A DNA stretch of 64,000 bases from Batillaria attramentaria (taxonomy: Eukaryota; Mollusca; Gastropoda; Batillariidae): assembly GCA_018292915.2 (NCBI GenBank), contig JACVVK020000018.1:1466001-1530000 (forward strand), in the 5' to 3' direction. Position numbers and translations under genes: made by a program. Below are positions 42,301-51,000 of this stretch, one piece after another (position 1 is the stretch's first letter; every line of letters begins with the position of its first letter). The notes below the pieces were generated by a model that saw nothing but the letters and a program-made list of their open reading frames with translations, was not told the DNA's origin and ran no database searches.

Positions 42301-45300
42301 GAGATGACAGCTAGCATAAAGCATAAACATCAAGACCTGGCTTGACATGCCTGGCGAAACTGTGTGGCAGAAACAAAACAACAACAACAAACAAATAACA
42401 AAAGAAATAATCCAAATAATCCAAACGCACTGCGAAGTTGTTTTTCTCGTTCACGAGAAGCTGTAACGTCTGCAGTACATAAGAATCTACTAGAGTCTTG
42501 GCAGCAGGGGTCTAAGAAGTTTGACGGGGCTTCTTCAACAATTAGCACATATCACACACCAAGCAGGAGGATTTCCTGTTGCTCTGGTTCTCTTTCTCAC
42601 TCATCTTTCTTTTCATTATTTTAGCTTATGTGGTAGTCTTTCTAACTCAAGCTTAGGTTTGTTTTCTTTTTAAAGTGCTCAACAAATGATGCATTTACTG
42701 AGCTTCCAGTCTACATCTGAGCTTTCCTGTATAGCAGAGCAGTTCCCACAAAACTGAAGTGGCACAAACTGGATTAAAAAGCACAGCCCTTAATCACCTG
42801 AAACTTAAGAAAACAAGTTCACCTGGTATATGAGGGTAGTCGACACCACCAACCGTACAGCTCTTGAATTCCATCTTGTTTTCCGTCAGCGTGCCGGTCT
42901 TGTCCGAGAAAATGTACTCTATCTGTCCCAAGTCTTCTGTGATATTCAAGGCCCTGCACTCCAGACGTTTGTCGGACTCCTCATCATAGAGTTCAAGATC
43001 TTGCATGATGAAGTACACTTGGCCGAGTTTGACCAGCTCCACGGACACGTACAGGGGGAGAGGAATCACACTCTGTAAAGAAAAGTGAGATGAACAGAAC
43101 ATGTTATATCCTTCTTTCATCTTTGCCATTATTATCAGTATCATCATCAAATGTCTGCTGCATTACTGAAAGAATTATATAAGTTACATTGCTGGTTTTT
43201 ACATGCACAAACATCCTGTTGCACACTGAAAAAAGTTAATGGTTTTGTGAAACACCTGCTCTACTAGTGCAGATGTGGTGACTGGTTTTTGCTATGCTGC
43301 GCTACTGAAAGAACTATGGTTTATAGTTCACACTGTAGAAGTTGCACTACTGAAAGTGCCCGTGACTGATTTTGCAAGTATAAACTATAAACTATAGTTT
43401 GTAATTTTTGAACTGCGTGGAGCACTGCATGAACTGCCTGCTGCTGAAAAGTGCTGCCAAAGAAACAGAAACACACCTGGTAAATGATAATGTAGGTCCA
43501 GAAGACGATGAAACCCTGGAAGAGCGGACTGTAGAAGTCGAGGTCACTGAAAGGAATGAAGGGGACTAGATTGGTGTTGTCAGTGATGTCATTGTAGCCT
43601 CCTAGCCAGATGCCACTGCCTGCAACACAAAAATATATATCGTCAAAGTTGTGGAAGTTTGGCTAACATGTACCTCAGTTTTGGAAATAGCACAGTATGA
43701 TGCATAATAAGTTTATGAGCTATTCTCAGTCTCAGATTAATGTTATCCGTGGGGTCCCTCTTTCGAAGGAGCGTAGAAAACAAATATGGCCACAAGCACC
43801 AAAGTGAATAGCAGGGTGGAGGTTTGCACATAAAGTAGTGGTTAGCAGCAGCTGGCTTTCACTGCTTCGTCCTCAAGCCCTGCGGCGCCTTGAGCATCAC
43901 AGAAGAGACGGATGTAAGTCATTATCTGTGCTGAGGAAGAGCCAACCATACCATATCATACCATACCATACCATACCATACCATACCATACCATCAGCAA
44001 GATGTGAAACTACTGGTCCTAATATGGCTCTACTGGTACAAGCACTCAAAGTAAGAAAACAGCAGATGTGTGTTGGAAATGTTCAGCCCACCAAATTTGA
44101 AAAATAAAATGCAATTCTAAATTCCAAAACTTAAATAGCTGAGCTGACCCTTCGCACCACATGATTGTAATGTGTTTATGTCCAGTGTGTGAGAGAATGC
44201 GTGCGATTCACGTGAGCGTGCATGTTGGGTTCAGTTTGCGGCGCTTTGAGCCGATTCATGAAATTGGGTAAAGTGCCAAAACAATACTCATTATTATTAT
44301 TATTATTCACAGTCATAGCACAGTGTTCGCCTATCATCGTCTCATGTTTCCAGTATCTCCAACTGTGGCCACACAAGCTCACCTATGGCACAGAAGAAGC
44401 AGAGGAAGAGCAGCAAGATGACACACCAGATGACGTCGCGGTTGATTCTTCGTTCCAGCTGACTGCGTTTGTATCTTGGGCCTCTGTTGTTCATCATAGC
44501 TTTGGTTTCATGTCCTGTGCAGAAATTCATAGAACATACAAGTCAGTGACACTTATAAAGCTGCAGGCGATTCGTGCAAGTGCTTACACAACGATAAACA
44601 TTACCAAGTGCACTGGAAGAGACAACAGTCATGAGCGTGCATACAGTACACAGCACATTCTTCATGTTTTGCGGGTTTTGCTTCTTTTTTTTTCTCAGCA
44701 GAGATCCAGCGTAATGAGCTCAAACACAAGCTTATACAGTGGAAATGAAGAAAGTGCAACACAACATTACTGTTCGGTTACAAACACACCTGCATACAGG
44801 ACCATGCCCTCAATGAAGTCTGTGTTTTTTATCATACAGCCACGGAGAAGGAGATTGCTGCTGTTCAGAGGTATCTTTTCTCCATTTTTCATCCTGAAAG
44901 CAGAACAGAGAAGGGTCCTGACATAGCTGCACATAATCTGAAATATGTACATGTATGTACTATGAAACAAATTAAATGTGAACAAGAGTGTGAGGCAAAC
45001 AGTTTATAACACTTGCCATCCCCTACTACTTGTTAAGGTAGACCTTCATTACTGGTACATATGTACCAAAATGCACCTAATCTCTTTAACTCTTTCCCGA
45101 CGAACAGCCGCATATGCAGCCCTACCGCGCACAACGGTTTCAGATGAACAGCCACATAAGTGGATGGAGATTTGTTTTGTACAATATGACAAACAACAAA
45201 GATATTTAAGTCTGAAAGTTGAATTTCAGCTACAGCTGGGTAAATATACATGTTAGTAAACTACCCTGAAAATTTCAAGTCTGCATCTTGTTTTGTTATT

Positions 45301-45832
45301 TTTATGACTTTTTCCCTGCACCTCACAAATCGGCCCCGTCTACAGGGGATGGCTGAGGAAAAATCAGCCTGTCTTGAATGAGTTAATCTACTGACTGTAA
45401 TTGTGACCCTCCACCACGAAATGAGTCTTCTTGTGCTATTTGTTCATGTTACAAGACGACTCGTTTCGAGGTGGCGGGTCACAATTAGTCACAGTACACA
45501 TGTATACATCACACTGCAGGAACAAGTGCGGAAGTGCAGAGGACTTATCCATTTTATCTGCAGACTGACAACTTCTACTTACACATATCCCTTGAAGCTG
45601 TAGATGGACGTGTTCGGCTGATCCACCATCACAGTGTACGTAAACTGCCTTGGGTCAAAATCATCTCTCTGAAACAAAGTAAGTCATTTAATTTGTAATT
45701 CACAAAATTTTTCACCAGAAACCCTGGTAGTGCGCAGTATCCAGACTAACCCCATTTTAAAAAAAATAAATAAATAAAAACAACAACAACCTCAAATGCC
45801 AATCAAATCAATCAATGAATGCTGGTAAAGGT

Positions 45833-45881
<49 letters not shown>

Positions 45882-46538
45882 ATGCACGGGTGGATGGGTG
45901 GGTGGTGTGGCGGGGGTGGGGGGGTAGGTGGGGGGGGGGGAGCACCTGACTTGTATGTATACTAAATCTCTTCACTGGCTGTGGGAACGACCCATCTCAG
46001 GGTATCTCAACATCTTTCAGGCGACCCATTTCTTTGTTATCTCTCACACAGAATGAAACAAACTTCCCCCACAGATAACAAAACAACACAAGTGTTCTGA
46101 AAACGGACAATTCACAGCTAGTTTGAAGTACACGTACCACTGGCTAGCAAAGTGTCACGCTGACCACTGTTGAGTGTATGTTAGAATTAATTAAGTAATT
46201 TTGATTTTGTGCAGTATCCATAATCTGCGCAAGAAAAATGCCATCAAAACTTTTCCAATAAACTTGCTTTTCAATATATCTGAGCTACATGTATACATGT
46301 CTGACAACTACAAAGATGAGAACAGCAAACAAATGTTGTGTTTACAAGATCTATATGTATGCTGATGGAGGGAATGTTAAAATCTTTAACTGCTGCCATA
46401 TGTCAGGTAAAGCAAACAGACTGGGTCCACTCTGGTTTAAGGGCAAACTGAACCTATGCTGTGTGCTACCTTGAATAATTGGGTCAGCTAATCCCTACAA
46501 TGGCCAAAAATAATTTCTTAACTACAAGTACCGGAATT

Positions 46539-46604
<66 letters not shown>

Positions 46605-46628
46605 TTGAGACATGCATGACTCTGGTTT

Positions 46629-46662
<34 letters not shown>

Positions 46663-49600
46663 AACAGAGAAAGTGACAGAGAGAGGTTTAGTTTGATATA
46701 CACACAATAAATTATGTGGGATATCATCGCTGTGTAACTGATGTGGAGGAAATTTGAATGGCCGAGATCATGTTCCTGTAACATGTAAACAGTACCCCCA
46801 AACAGGATATGATAAAAACTGTTTTTGTGAGCTTTCATCATATGTATGCAGAGTTATGGTTTTACAACATTGGAGATAACCTCACTTTTTCACACACAGC
46901 GCTTCACTACACAATAGGATCAGAAATAACAATTAACCCTACAGCCAACAGACCAGTATATATCTGACAGTATAAAGCTAGATAAGTTTATATCTGCTGT
47001 CATTTTGCATGAGAGCACAAAGATCAGTAACCATTTGGCTTGAAATCCCACGAACAAAGAGGGGGAGTATTATATATATAAAACTGAACATAAACAACAG
47101 TGACACAAAATAATTTACGCCAGTTCAGCTAACCAGGCCAATAACACTACACTGAATTTATTTGTAATACTGGTACATGTATACATCATCCACACACAGA
47201 TCAAAGTGAGACTGTCTGCTTCACTTGTACATGTATGTAATAAATATATTACATACCTCTGTGTCAATACCAGAGACTTTCTGCCGCTGCTTGAGGTTAT
47301 TCTCTCCATCAAGGTTGCTGGTCTCAATATGACAGATGCCAGCAGTGTCACTGGACCGTAGCAAGAGGATGTCCGCAGGAATGATCTCATTACAAGACAA
47401 ATGGACGAAGTCACCAGGATACGCACTTGCCCACTCAGCCTTGACATAGCGTTCCTCTGCTCTGTTGCAGAGTGAATGAATGAAAATAAAAATTTATAGT
47501 CAGTGATGAGGCAAATAATGACAGCCACTACAGAACTAAAAATAGAATAATTAAGTAAATTATTTATTACACTGCATTAATTACAAATTAAATAAAATGT
47601 TGGGGAAAAAATATATATATCATAGAAAAATTAATTCAGGTGGTTATCCATAAAAGGATAATACAAATTACAAGTCACCAATTTAGTGTGTGGTCCTTCA
47701 GGGCTGAAATAAACAAATAAATATTTATTTATATATCATATGTTCATGCCATTCTGAGATCACTTACGACTGTGTGTGATTTTATGAGGAATACCTTGTT
47801 TCTCAGTTTTGGGTGCCTGTCAAACATGAATGAACATCTTTTGCAGCGTATACCCAGAACGCAATACACTTCAACTAGTACCAACTGTGTGATTTGTACT
47901 TTTTGTTTTCCTCAGAGGAAGGGGAAAAAGAGGTATGTGGGCCTGACCCACTAACGCCCAGTTGATCTCATCTGGTAACCCTTAACTTGGATACAATCAG
48001 CAAGGCAGGAATGTACGTTCCACGGCTTTATGTTTACATTTTTCACTGCACACACACAACTTTTTTTCATTTCTACAGACAAATCACTAAAATACTGTAT
48101 TTGACTCTCTTATCTTCTGCAGCTGAGACATTTGTCAAGGCATACGCTGTTTGTTTTTTGTTGTTGTTCATTTTGTTTGCTTGACCGAAGTAATACAAAA
48201 ATTGTAGAGGATCTACAACATGAAGGCTCTATATATCTAGACATTCTCTTATCTTTTTCTTTACAGCCATCTGTACTCCTGTAGTCTGCTGTTTTGCTTG
48301 CAGTACAGGTCTAAAACTTTGATTTAGGGTACAGGTATTTCGCAATCTTATGCATGCACCGACAACTGTTAAATTAAGCATGCGTTTATTGATCCACCCA
48401 GTCCCAAGCAGTGACTCAGCAACAGAAAAACTGTTGTCTGAGCTGAACATGTATGCATTAAGTGTCACCTGTGTAGAAAAAGAAAAATCTAAAAGTTAAC
48501 TTTTTCAGCACTAGTACAAACATAGTTACAACTCTTGCAATAAGTGTTAAAAAGTGTTACACAAAAAAAAAGGGGGGGGGGGGGTCAAACACACTTCTCG
48601 CTTAAATTTCAACACCCAAGGGCAACTGAACAAATAAAACTGCTTTTGGTTTATCTGTCTACATAGCGTAAGAAATATTTAATCAATCCATCATATTAGT
48701 TATATTGGTCTATATGCAATCATTTAAATAAAAGTTAATTTGATAATGATGCAGACTGTTCTACTTCTAGTAGGATCTAGACCGTAAAAGTAAAAAAAAA
48801 AAAAAAAAGCCACACCTTCCCAAATAATCACGCAAATCATTTTTTGCCCTGTACTGTAGCAGTGTCAGTACTGTCACGACATTGTATTACACTATTTTCT
48901 GAGGGCACCGATACGCATGTCTAACTTACTCTAACTTAGGCCGTGATATTTAGCAGCATTGTAACTTGAAGCCTCTCTTATTCCAGTTTAACAGACATGG
49001 TCAATTCCCAGCAGCTATTACACGGGAGCTGGCGTAACAAGGGAAACCATTGTTGGCTACTATTGGCCGTATGCTGCAATGCAACGCATGCCAGAGTTTG
49101 TGGTGTATTAATGGGATAATGTTGAATCATGCACGTTTCCTGAGCATCCAGCTACACCTCTTGTCCTCGTTTGAGAATGAGATCATCCATGAAGATGTAA
49201 TCCAATCCTTAATCCAATTATCCAGTGTACATCAATAAAGACTCAATATGCATAACACTATTGACAGGCATAAAACAGCATGTGCAAAGCTTTTCAGTGA
49301 ATGTGCTTAATCTGTGCGTCAGTCTCAGAATCAGTGGTGACTGTTGGCTACTTTTAAAAGTAGATGTATTCTGTGCTTATTGTTCTGACAAATAAAACTT
49401 TAATAAAAGGCTGTAGGCTCACAAAATGTGTATTTCTCTAATTATTAGAAGCCACAAAGTCATGAAAGCAGACGCAGTGGCCAAAGGAAATAAACCCTCT
49501 ATTTGGCGAACAGCCTTGGACCCGTTGGAGCTTAATTTGTTTTAACTGTAAGCGTCAGTTTATTTCCATCTCAGCATCCATTACGAACATAAAGGCTTTA

Positions 49601-50021
49601 AGCATAACATGAAGTACGTACAAAATACTTACTTTGAATAAACTCTACATGTTAAAGCATTAATTTTCTTGTCGGAACGGTATCTGCGGAAGTCTTCATA
49701 CGCATCTTTGATGGCAGTCACCATCAACACGAACAGCACTGGAAGCGCTGCCACTTCTTTTGCAAATGCCTGCACCTCAGGAACCCAGTTCAAGGCCACC
49801 ACAAATATGAAGTATATGTTGGCGAATCTGTGGAACTGCTCAAACAAGTTCTTTGGCAGGAATGTAATGACTGAGTACTTGGTGGTTTTAATTCTGTTTG
49901 ACTTGTAGTTGTGGTTTGGGTGTGCCTTGTGTTTTGGCAACACATCATCAGGCACCGTATGGTTTGGTACAATGGGTCGTTCCTTTGGCAGAACATTTCC
50001 TCTTTTAAGGCAGTTACCCAT
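25448..50021 (-). CDS. ATP10 (ATP10A/B/D-like): Class V P4-ATPase, ATP10 family, whole gene span
   Basis: Phospholipid flippase that moves specific lipids from the outer to the cytosolic leaflet, usually at the plasma membrane with a CDC50-type partner (family knowledge). 22 shared coding exons join without any phase conflict, then either of two last exons gives 1223 or 1272 residues. That is somewhat shorter than the 1400-1500 residues of vertebrate ATP10 proteins. Seen in order: [20 protein letters not shown] (TM1-2), [11 protein letters not shown] (actuator loop), [13 protein letters not shown] (TM4), [13 protein letters not shown] (phosphorylated Asp), [11 protein letters not shown] and FVKGADT (nucleotide domain), [16 protein letters not shown] (Mg site) and TM5-10. 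It starts at ATG 50021, and the first coding exon is very similar to ATP10D. The gene is head-to-head with COMMD8. Confidence 0.95.
28789..28879 (-). CDS. ATP10: ATP10 last exon, short alternative (23a)
   Basis: Acceptor tttcaacag precedes a phase-2 exon completing Arg, then [19 protein letters not shown] and an early TGA at 28791-28789, giving a 30-residue tail and a 1223-residue protein. The block LL-R-LQ---P is the same juxtamembrane segment encoded by exon 23b. Using both would need one to be skipped. A possible donor inside it (TTTT|gtgaga) was considered, but no following exon was found. Confidence 0.7.
30654..30971 (+). mobile_element. tRNA-like SINE candidate in an ATP10 intron
   Basis: The region opens with a tRNA-like stretch: tctagcggtta resembles box A and ggttcgaattcc (30690s) resembles box B. 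A body with poly-G at 30871-30888 follows, ending ggcaatgggataataaagt. The tail is interrupted by the MITE at 30972-31293. No target duplication was confirmed. Confidence 0.5.
30972..31293. mobile_element. hAT-like MITE with CAGGGCTTGTG ends
   Basis: Perfect 11-bp inverted ends, cagggcttgtg and cacaagccctg, 322 bp in all, no ORF. Flanked by the direct repeat gtacat (30966-30971 and 31294-31299). The CAGGG start suggests a hAT relative; hAT duplications are normally 8 bp, so the family is tentative. Confidence 0.7.
31481..31668 (-). CDS. ATP10: ATP10 exon 22
   Basis: Residues 1132-1194. TM9-TM10: [33 protein letters not shown] (conserved NPYWVM), then [12 protein letters not shown]. Ends in phase 2 (AG|gtgaga). 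Both alternative last exons fit this donor. Confidence 0.95.
32231..32335 (-). CDS. ATP10: ATP10 exon 21
   Basis: Residues 1097-1131. TM8: [20 protein letters not shown]. Phase 0 both sides. Confidence 0.92.
32561..32946. mobile_element. MITE with CAGACCTGTTTA ends
   Basis: Perfect 12-bp inverted ends, cagacctgttta and taaacaggtctg, 386 bp, no ORF. The inner part shares acaatggctcagcggaaatg with 29670-29690, so a relative or fragment lies there as well. No target duplication is clear. Confidence 0.65.
33076..33156 (-). CDS. ATP10: ATP10 exon 20
   Basis: Residues 1070-1096. TM7: [20 protein letters not shown]. Donor TTA|gtaagt, phase 0. Confidence 0.9.
33285..33965 (-). mobile_element. Second Penelope-like element, truncated
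   Basis: Inverted terminal blocks (33285-33360 and 33890-33965) share gacaaaggacggcacaggtc and cataaacaaatgggacat. The right block reads cctgaagaaggcgaaagccg plus aaac, a CUGANGA-stem-GAAA hammerhead-like core. The left block has aaaa instead of gaaa, which would break it. The minus strand carries the GIY-YIG end. Internal 125-bp duplications (acacccatcctttggtgaca at about 33472 and 33579) are present. Confidence 0.75.
33638..33937 (-). pseudogene. GIY-YIG endonuclease end of the second Penelope-like ORF
   Basis: The peptide has [40 protein letters not shown], then [20 protein letters not shown] and [13 protein letters not shown] is the YIG half of the GIY-YIG motif with its Arg, and HFNSAGHS and ME--II are later endonuclease blocks. 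The RT portion is absent. Confidence 0.75.
34315..34467. repeat. 38-bp tandem repeat, four copies
   Basis: Unit cactttaaagtcctgacaag plus gaacgtcactaattcctc, four copies, the first with one change (gaacct). In the intron between ATP10 exons 19 and 20. Confidence 0.97.
34549..34749 (-). CDS. ATP10: ATP10 exon 19
   Basis: Residues 1003-1069. TM5-TM6: [20 protein letters not shown], then [18 protein letters not shown]. Phase 0 out. Confidence 0.95.
35096..35298 (-). CDS. ATP10: ATP10 exon 18
   Basis: Residues 935-1002. [20 protein letters not shown] (Mg binding), [16 protein letters not shown], then [12 protein letters not shown] entering TM5. Phase 0 out. Confidence 0.97.
35996..36050 (-). 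CDS. ATP10: ATP10 exon 17
   Basis: Residues 917-935. [18 protein letters not shown], leading into GDGAND. Phase 1 out. Confidence 0.95.
36331..36389. repeat. (AC)n microsatellite
   Basis: About 58 bp of ca repeats in the intron between ATP10 exons 16 and 17. It follows ttcaattcaattcaatataactttattgtc, which looks like the 3' end of a retroelement. Confidence 0.95.
36550..36810 (-). CDS. ATP10: ATP10 exon 16
   Basis: Residues 830-916. [20 protein letters not shown] and [12 protein letters not shown], the conserved DGxTL and CCR-xP-x-QK blocks. Phase 0 both sides. Confidence 0.96.
37186..37266 (-). CDS. ATP10: ATP10 exon 15
   Basis: Residues 803-829. [20 protein letters not shown]; follows TGDKQ directly, as in all P4-ATPases (ETA-NIAY). 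Phase 0 both sides. Confidence 0.95.
37473..37667. mobile_element. MITE with CAGGGTTGCACATTT ends
   Basis: Perfect 15-bp inverted ends, cagggttgcacattt and aaatgtgcaaccctg, 195 bp, internal repeats of aggacaaatgtc type, no ORF. The CAGGG start again points to hAT. No clear target duplication, so it is older than the element at 30972. Confidence 0.75.
38449..38552 (-). CDS. ATP10: ATP10 exon 14
   Basis: Residues 768-802. [20 protein letters not shown], then VWVLTGDKQ, the P-domain TGDK motif. Phase 0 out. Confidence 0.97.
39064..39190 (-). CDS. ATP10: ATP10 exon 13
   Basis: Residues 726-768. [20 protein letters not shown], then [11 protein letters not shown], the family's E-x-L-LLG helix before TGIED. 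Phase 1 out. Confidence 0.95.
39747..39841 (-). CDS. ATP10: ATP10 exon 12
   Basis: Residues 694-725. [18 protein letters not shown], the (G/Y)LRTL(C/L) block. Phase 0 out. Confidence 0.95.
40108..40269 (-). CDS. ATP10: ATP10 exon 11
   Basis: Residues 640-694. Nucleotide domain: [15 protein letters not shown] and [14 protein letters not shown], with the conserved KGAD lysine. Phase 1 out. Confidence 0.96.
40737..41091 (-). CDS. ATP10: ATP10 exon 10
   Basis: Residues 522-640. Long variable serine-rich insert, then [20 protein letters not shown], the conserved ESPDExALV block of P4-ATPases. Donor G|gtaagc, phase 1. Confidence 0.95.
41630..41809 (-). CDS. ATP10: ATP10 exon 9
   Basis: Residues 462-521. 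[20 protein letters not shown], the conserved FFxxxxxCHTVV-like block of the nucleotide domain (AICNTV here). The donor CTG|gtgcga is weak but in phase 0 with exon 10. Confidence 0.88.
42171..42244 (-). CDS. ATP10: ATP10 exon 8
   Basis: Residues 437-461. Short serine-rich linker, [19 protein letters not shown], in the variable part before the nucleotide domain. Phases 1 and 0 fit both neighbours. Confidence 0.85.
42823..43072 (-). CDS. ATP10: ATP10 exon 7 (catalytic)
   Basis: Residues 354-437. [15 protein letters not shown] (TM4), where the usual P4 motif PISL reads PLPL. Then [20 protein letters not shown], holding the phosphorylated aspartate. Phase 1 out. Confidence 0.97.
43477..43619 (-). 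CDS. ATP10: ATP10 exon 6
   Basis: Residues 306-353. Extracellular loop between TM3 and TM4, then [16 protein letters not shown] entering TM4. Donor CAG|gtgtgt, phase 0. Confidence 0.93.
43945..43994. repeat. (CCATA)n pentanucleotide repeat
   Basis: About ten copies of ccata, with one catat variant at the start, between ATP10 exons 6 and 5. Confidence 0.97.
44081..44309 (+). repeat. ATT-tailed dispersed repeat, copy 3
   Basis: Same family as 8386-8621 (inverted there) and 10231-10473. The body tagctgagctgaccc, gattcacgtgagcgtgcatg and gcggcgctttgagccgattc leads into (ATT)n at 44290-44307. Confidence 0.8.
44383..44514 (-). CDS. ATP10: ATP10 exon 5
   Basis: Residues 262-306. [20 protein letters not shown], the conserved G-x-(E/D)TKxMxN block, then TM3. 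Lies next to an ATT-tailed repeat (44081-44309). Phase 1 out. Confidence 0.95.
44790..44893 (-). CDS. ATP10: ATP10 exon 4
   Basis: Residues 227-262. [19 protein letters not shown] and [10 protein letters not shown], the LLLRG-VYAG block that ends the actuator domain. Phase 2 in, phase 1 out. Confidence 0.93.
45398..45487. repeat. 90-bp hairpin-forming foldback repeat
   Basis: Arms taattgtgaccctccaccac... and ...gtggcgggtcacaatta are reverse complements over about 37 bp with four or five mismatches, around a loop of about 16 nt. In the intron just 3' of ATP10 exon 3. Confidence 0.85.
45583..45668 (-). CDS. ATP10: ATP10 exon 3
   Basis: Residues 199-227, actuator domain; [20 protein letters not shown]. 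Acceptor tttcag, donor GT|gtaagt, phase 2. Confidence 0.9.
45836..45946. repeat. (AC)n followed by G-rich tract
   Basis: About 43 bp of (AC)n, then a G-rich stretch with several runs of G (45890-45942). Confidence 0.9.
46544..46684. repeat. (GT)n and (GA)n tracts
   Basis: About 58 bp of (GT)n at 46544-46601, and (GA)n with gaca at 46628-46684, in the intron between ATP10 exons 2 and 3. Confidence 0.9.
47257..47461 (-). CDS. ATP10: ATP10 exon 2
   Basis: Residues 130-198. Actuator domain: [19 protein letters not shown], then [17 protein letters not shown]. The dephosphorylation loop is DGEN where most P4-ATPases have DGET or DGES. Donor GAG|gtatgt, phase 0. Confidence 0.95.
49633..50021 (-). 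CDS. ATP10: ATP10 exon 1
   Basis: Residues 1-129. Starts MGNCLKRG, a possible N-myristoylation/palmitoylation signal. Includes [20 protein letters not shown] and TM1-TM2. Donor AAA|gtaagt, phase 2. The in-frame codon upstream at 50027 is GTG, not ATG. Confidence 0.93.
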
Positions 50022-50599
50022 AATCACACAATGTCCACTCTCACACTGCCGCCGTCAGGAAACCAGTTATCCAACATTTCAGGCCACAATGAAGCACTTC
50101 AGGTGGTTTCGCAATCACGTACTATGGTACTGAATGGAAAAGCACGAAACTGTCCCCCCAAAAAAAACGTAAGACCCAACGACCTCAGCCAGAACTCTGG
50201 GAGCAAAATCGAGAGTTTCTGAACATAAAATATTTCCTAAATTCCAGAAAAGTTGCCACACATGCACAGGAAGTGTCCCCTCGAAAAGATTATCCCAACC
50301 TATGGGTTGTTTTTAAGAAACAGCTGGTCAAACTTCGTGCCCAGACAATAATCGGCCACAGCGATGATCAGTCATGGTGACATCTTGATCTCAGTCCGCA
50401 GTCCTTAGCTGTCTGTTATCGTGTTCCATCACAATACAATACGGAATACCAGATCACAACAAGAGTTGGCAACGCAGTGTGTACTGTTGCTTCCAAAACT
50501 CTATTCTGAGGTGGCAATAGTACCGGCAATTTGATTGGGTGTGCCAAAACGAGGAGGCGAATCAAAGCGAGCGAGATATTTTCCCAGGCAGGTGCGATC
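50022..50599. promoter_or_regulatory. Shared divergent promoter region of ATP10 and COMMD8
   Basis: 578 bp separate the two start codons, which face away from each other. No TATA box is evident, as expected for housekeeping-type bidirectional promoters. Both 5' UTRs must lie here. The exact start sites cannot be read from sequence. Confidence 0.6.
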
Positions 50600-50668
50600 A
50601 TGGCGGAAGTGGAGTGGGAGGAGGCTGTGTCTGCCTTGTCAAAACTTTCTGCAACAGAAACTAGAAAT
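50600..50668 (+). CDS. COMMD8: COMMD8 exon 1
   Basis: MAEVEWEEAVSALSKLSATE, ending AGAAAT|gtaagg, phase 0. Confidence 0.9.
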
Positions 50669-50968
50669 GTAAGGTGACCAGTGATGGGCAGAATCGTGTT
50701 TCCATATTTAAATGGCAGATTTCACAAGGCTCGTAGGGATCAGCTTCACGCATAACAAAATAGTTACAGACAGAGACTGACATTGAAGTTGTGATTCTTG
50801 TGCACTACAGTCAACAATTCATGTGATCGTTTTGGCAGTGCCCTCCCTCATCATTTTGAAGCTCTTTGCACTGTTAGGGGGAGCTGTTGCACATTTCAGG
50901 GCATATTGATTTGAAGGAAGGCGGTTGCTCATACATTCAACTGTGTTTAGGACCTGGACTGGTGAAGG

Positions 50969-51000
<32 letters not shown>

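Noticed and set aside
44222..44926. Long plus-strand ORF of 234 codons
   Set aside because: It is antisense to ATP10 exons 4 and 5, which have strong motifs and correct phases; it also runs through the ATT-tailed repeat.
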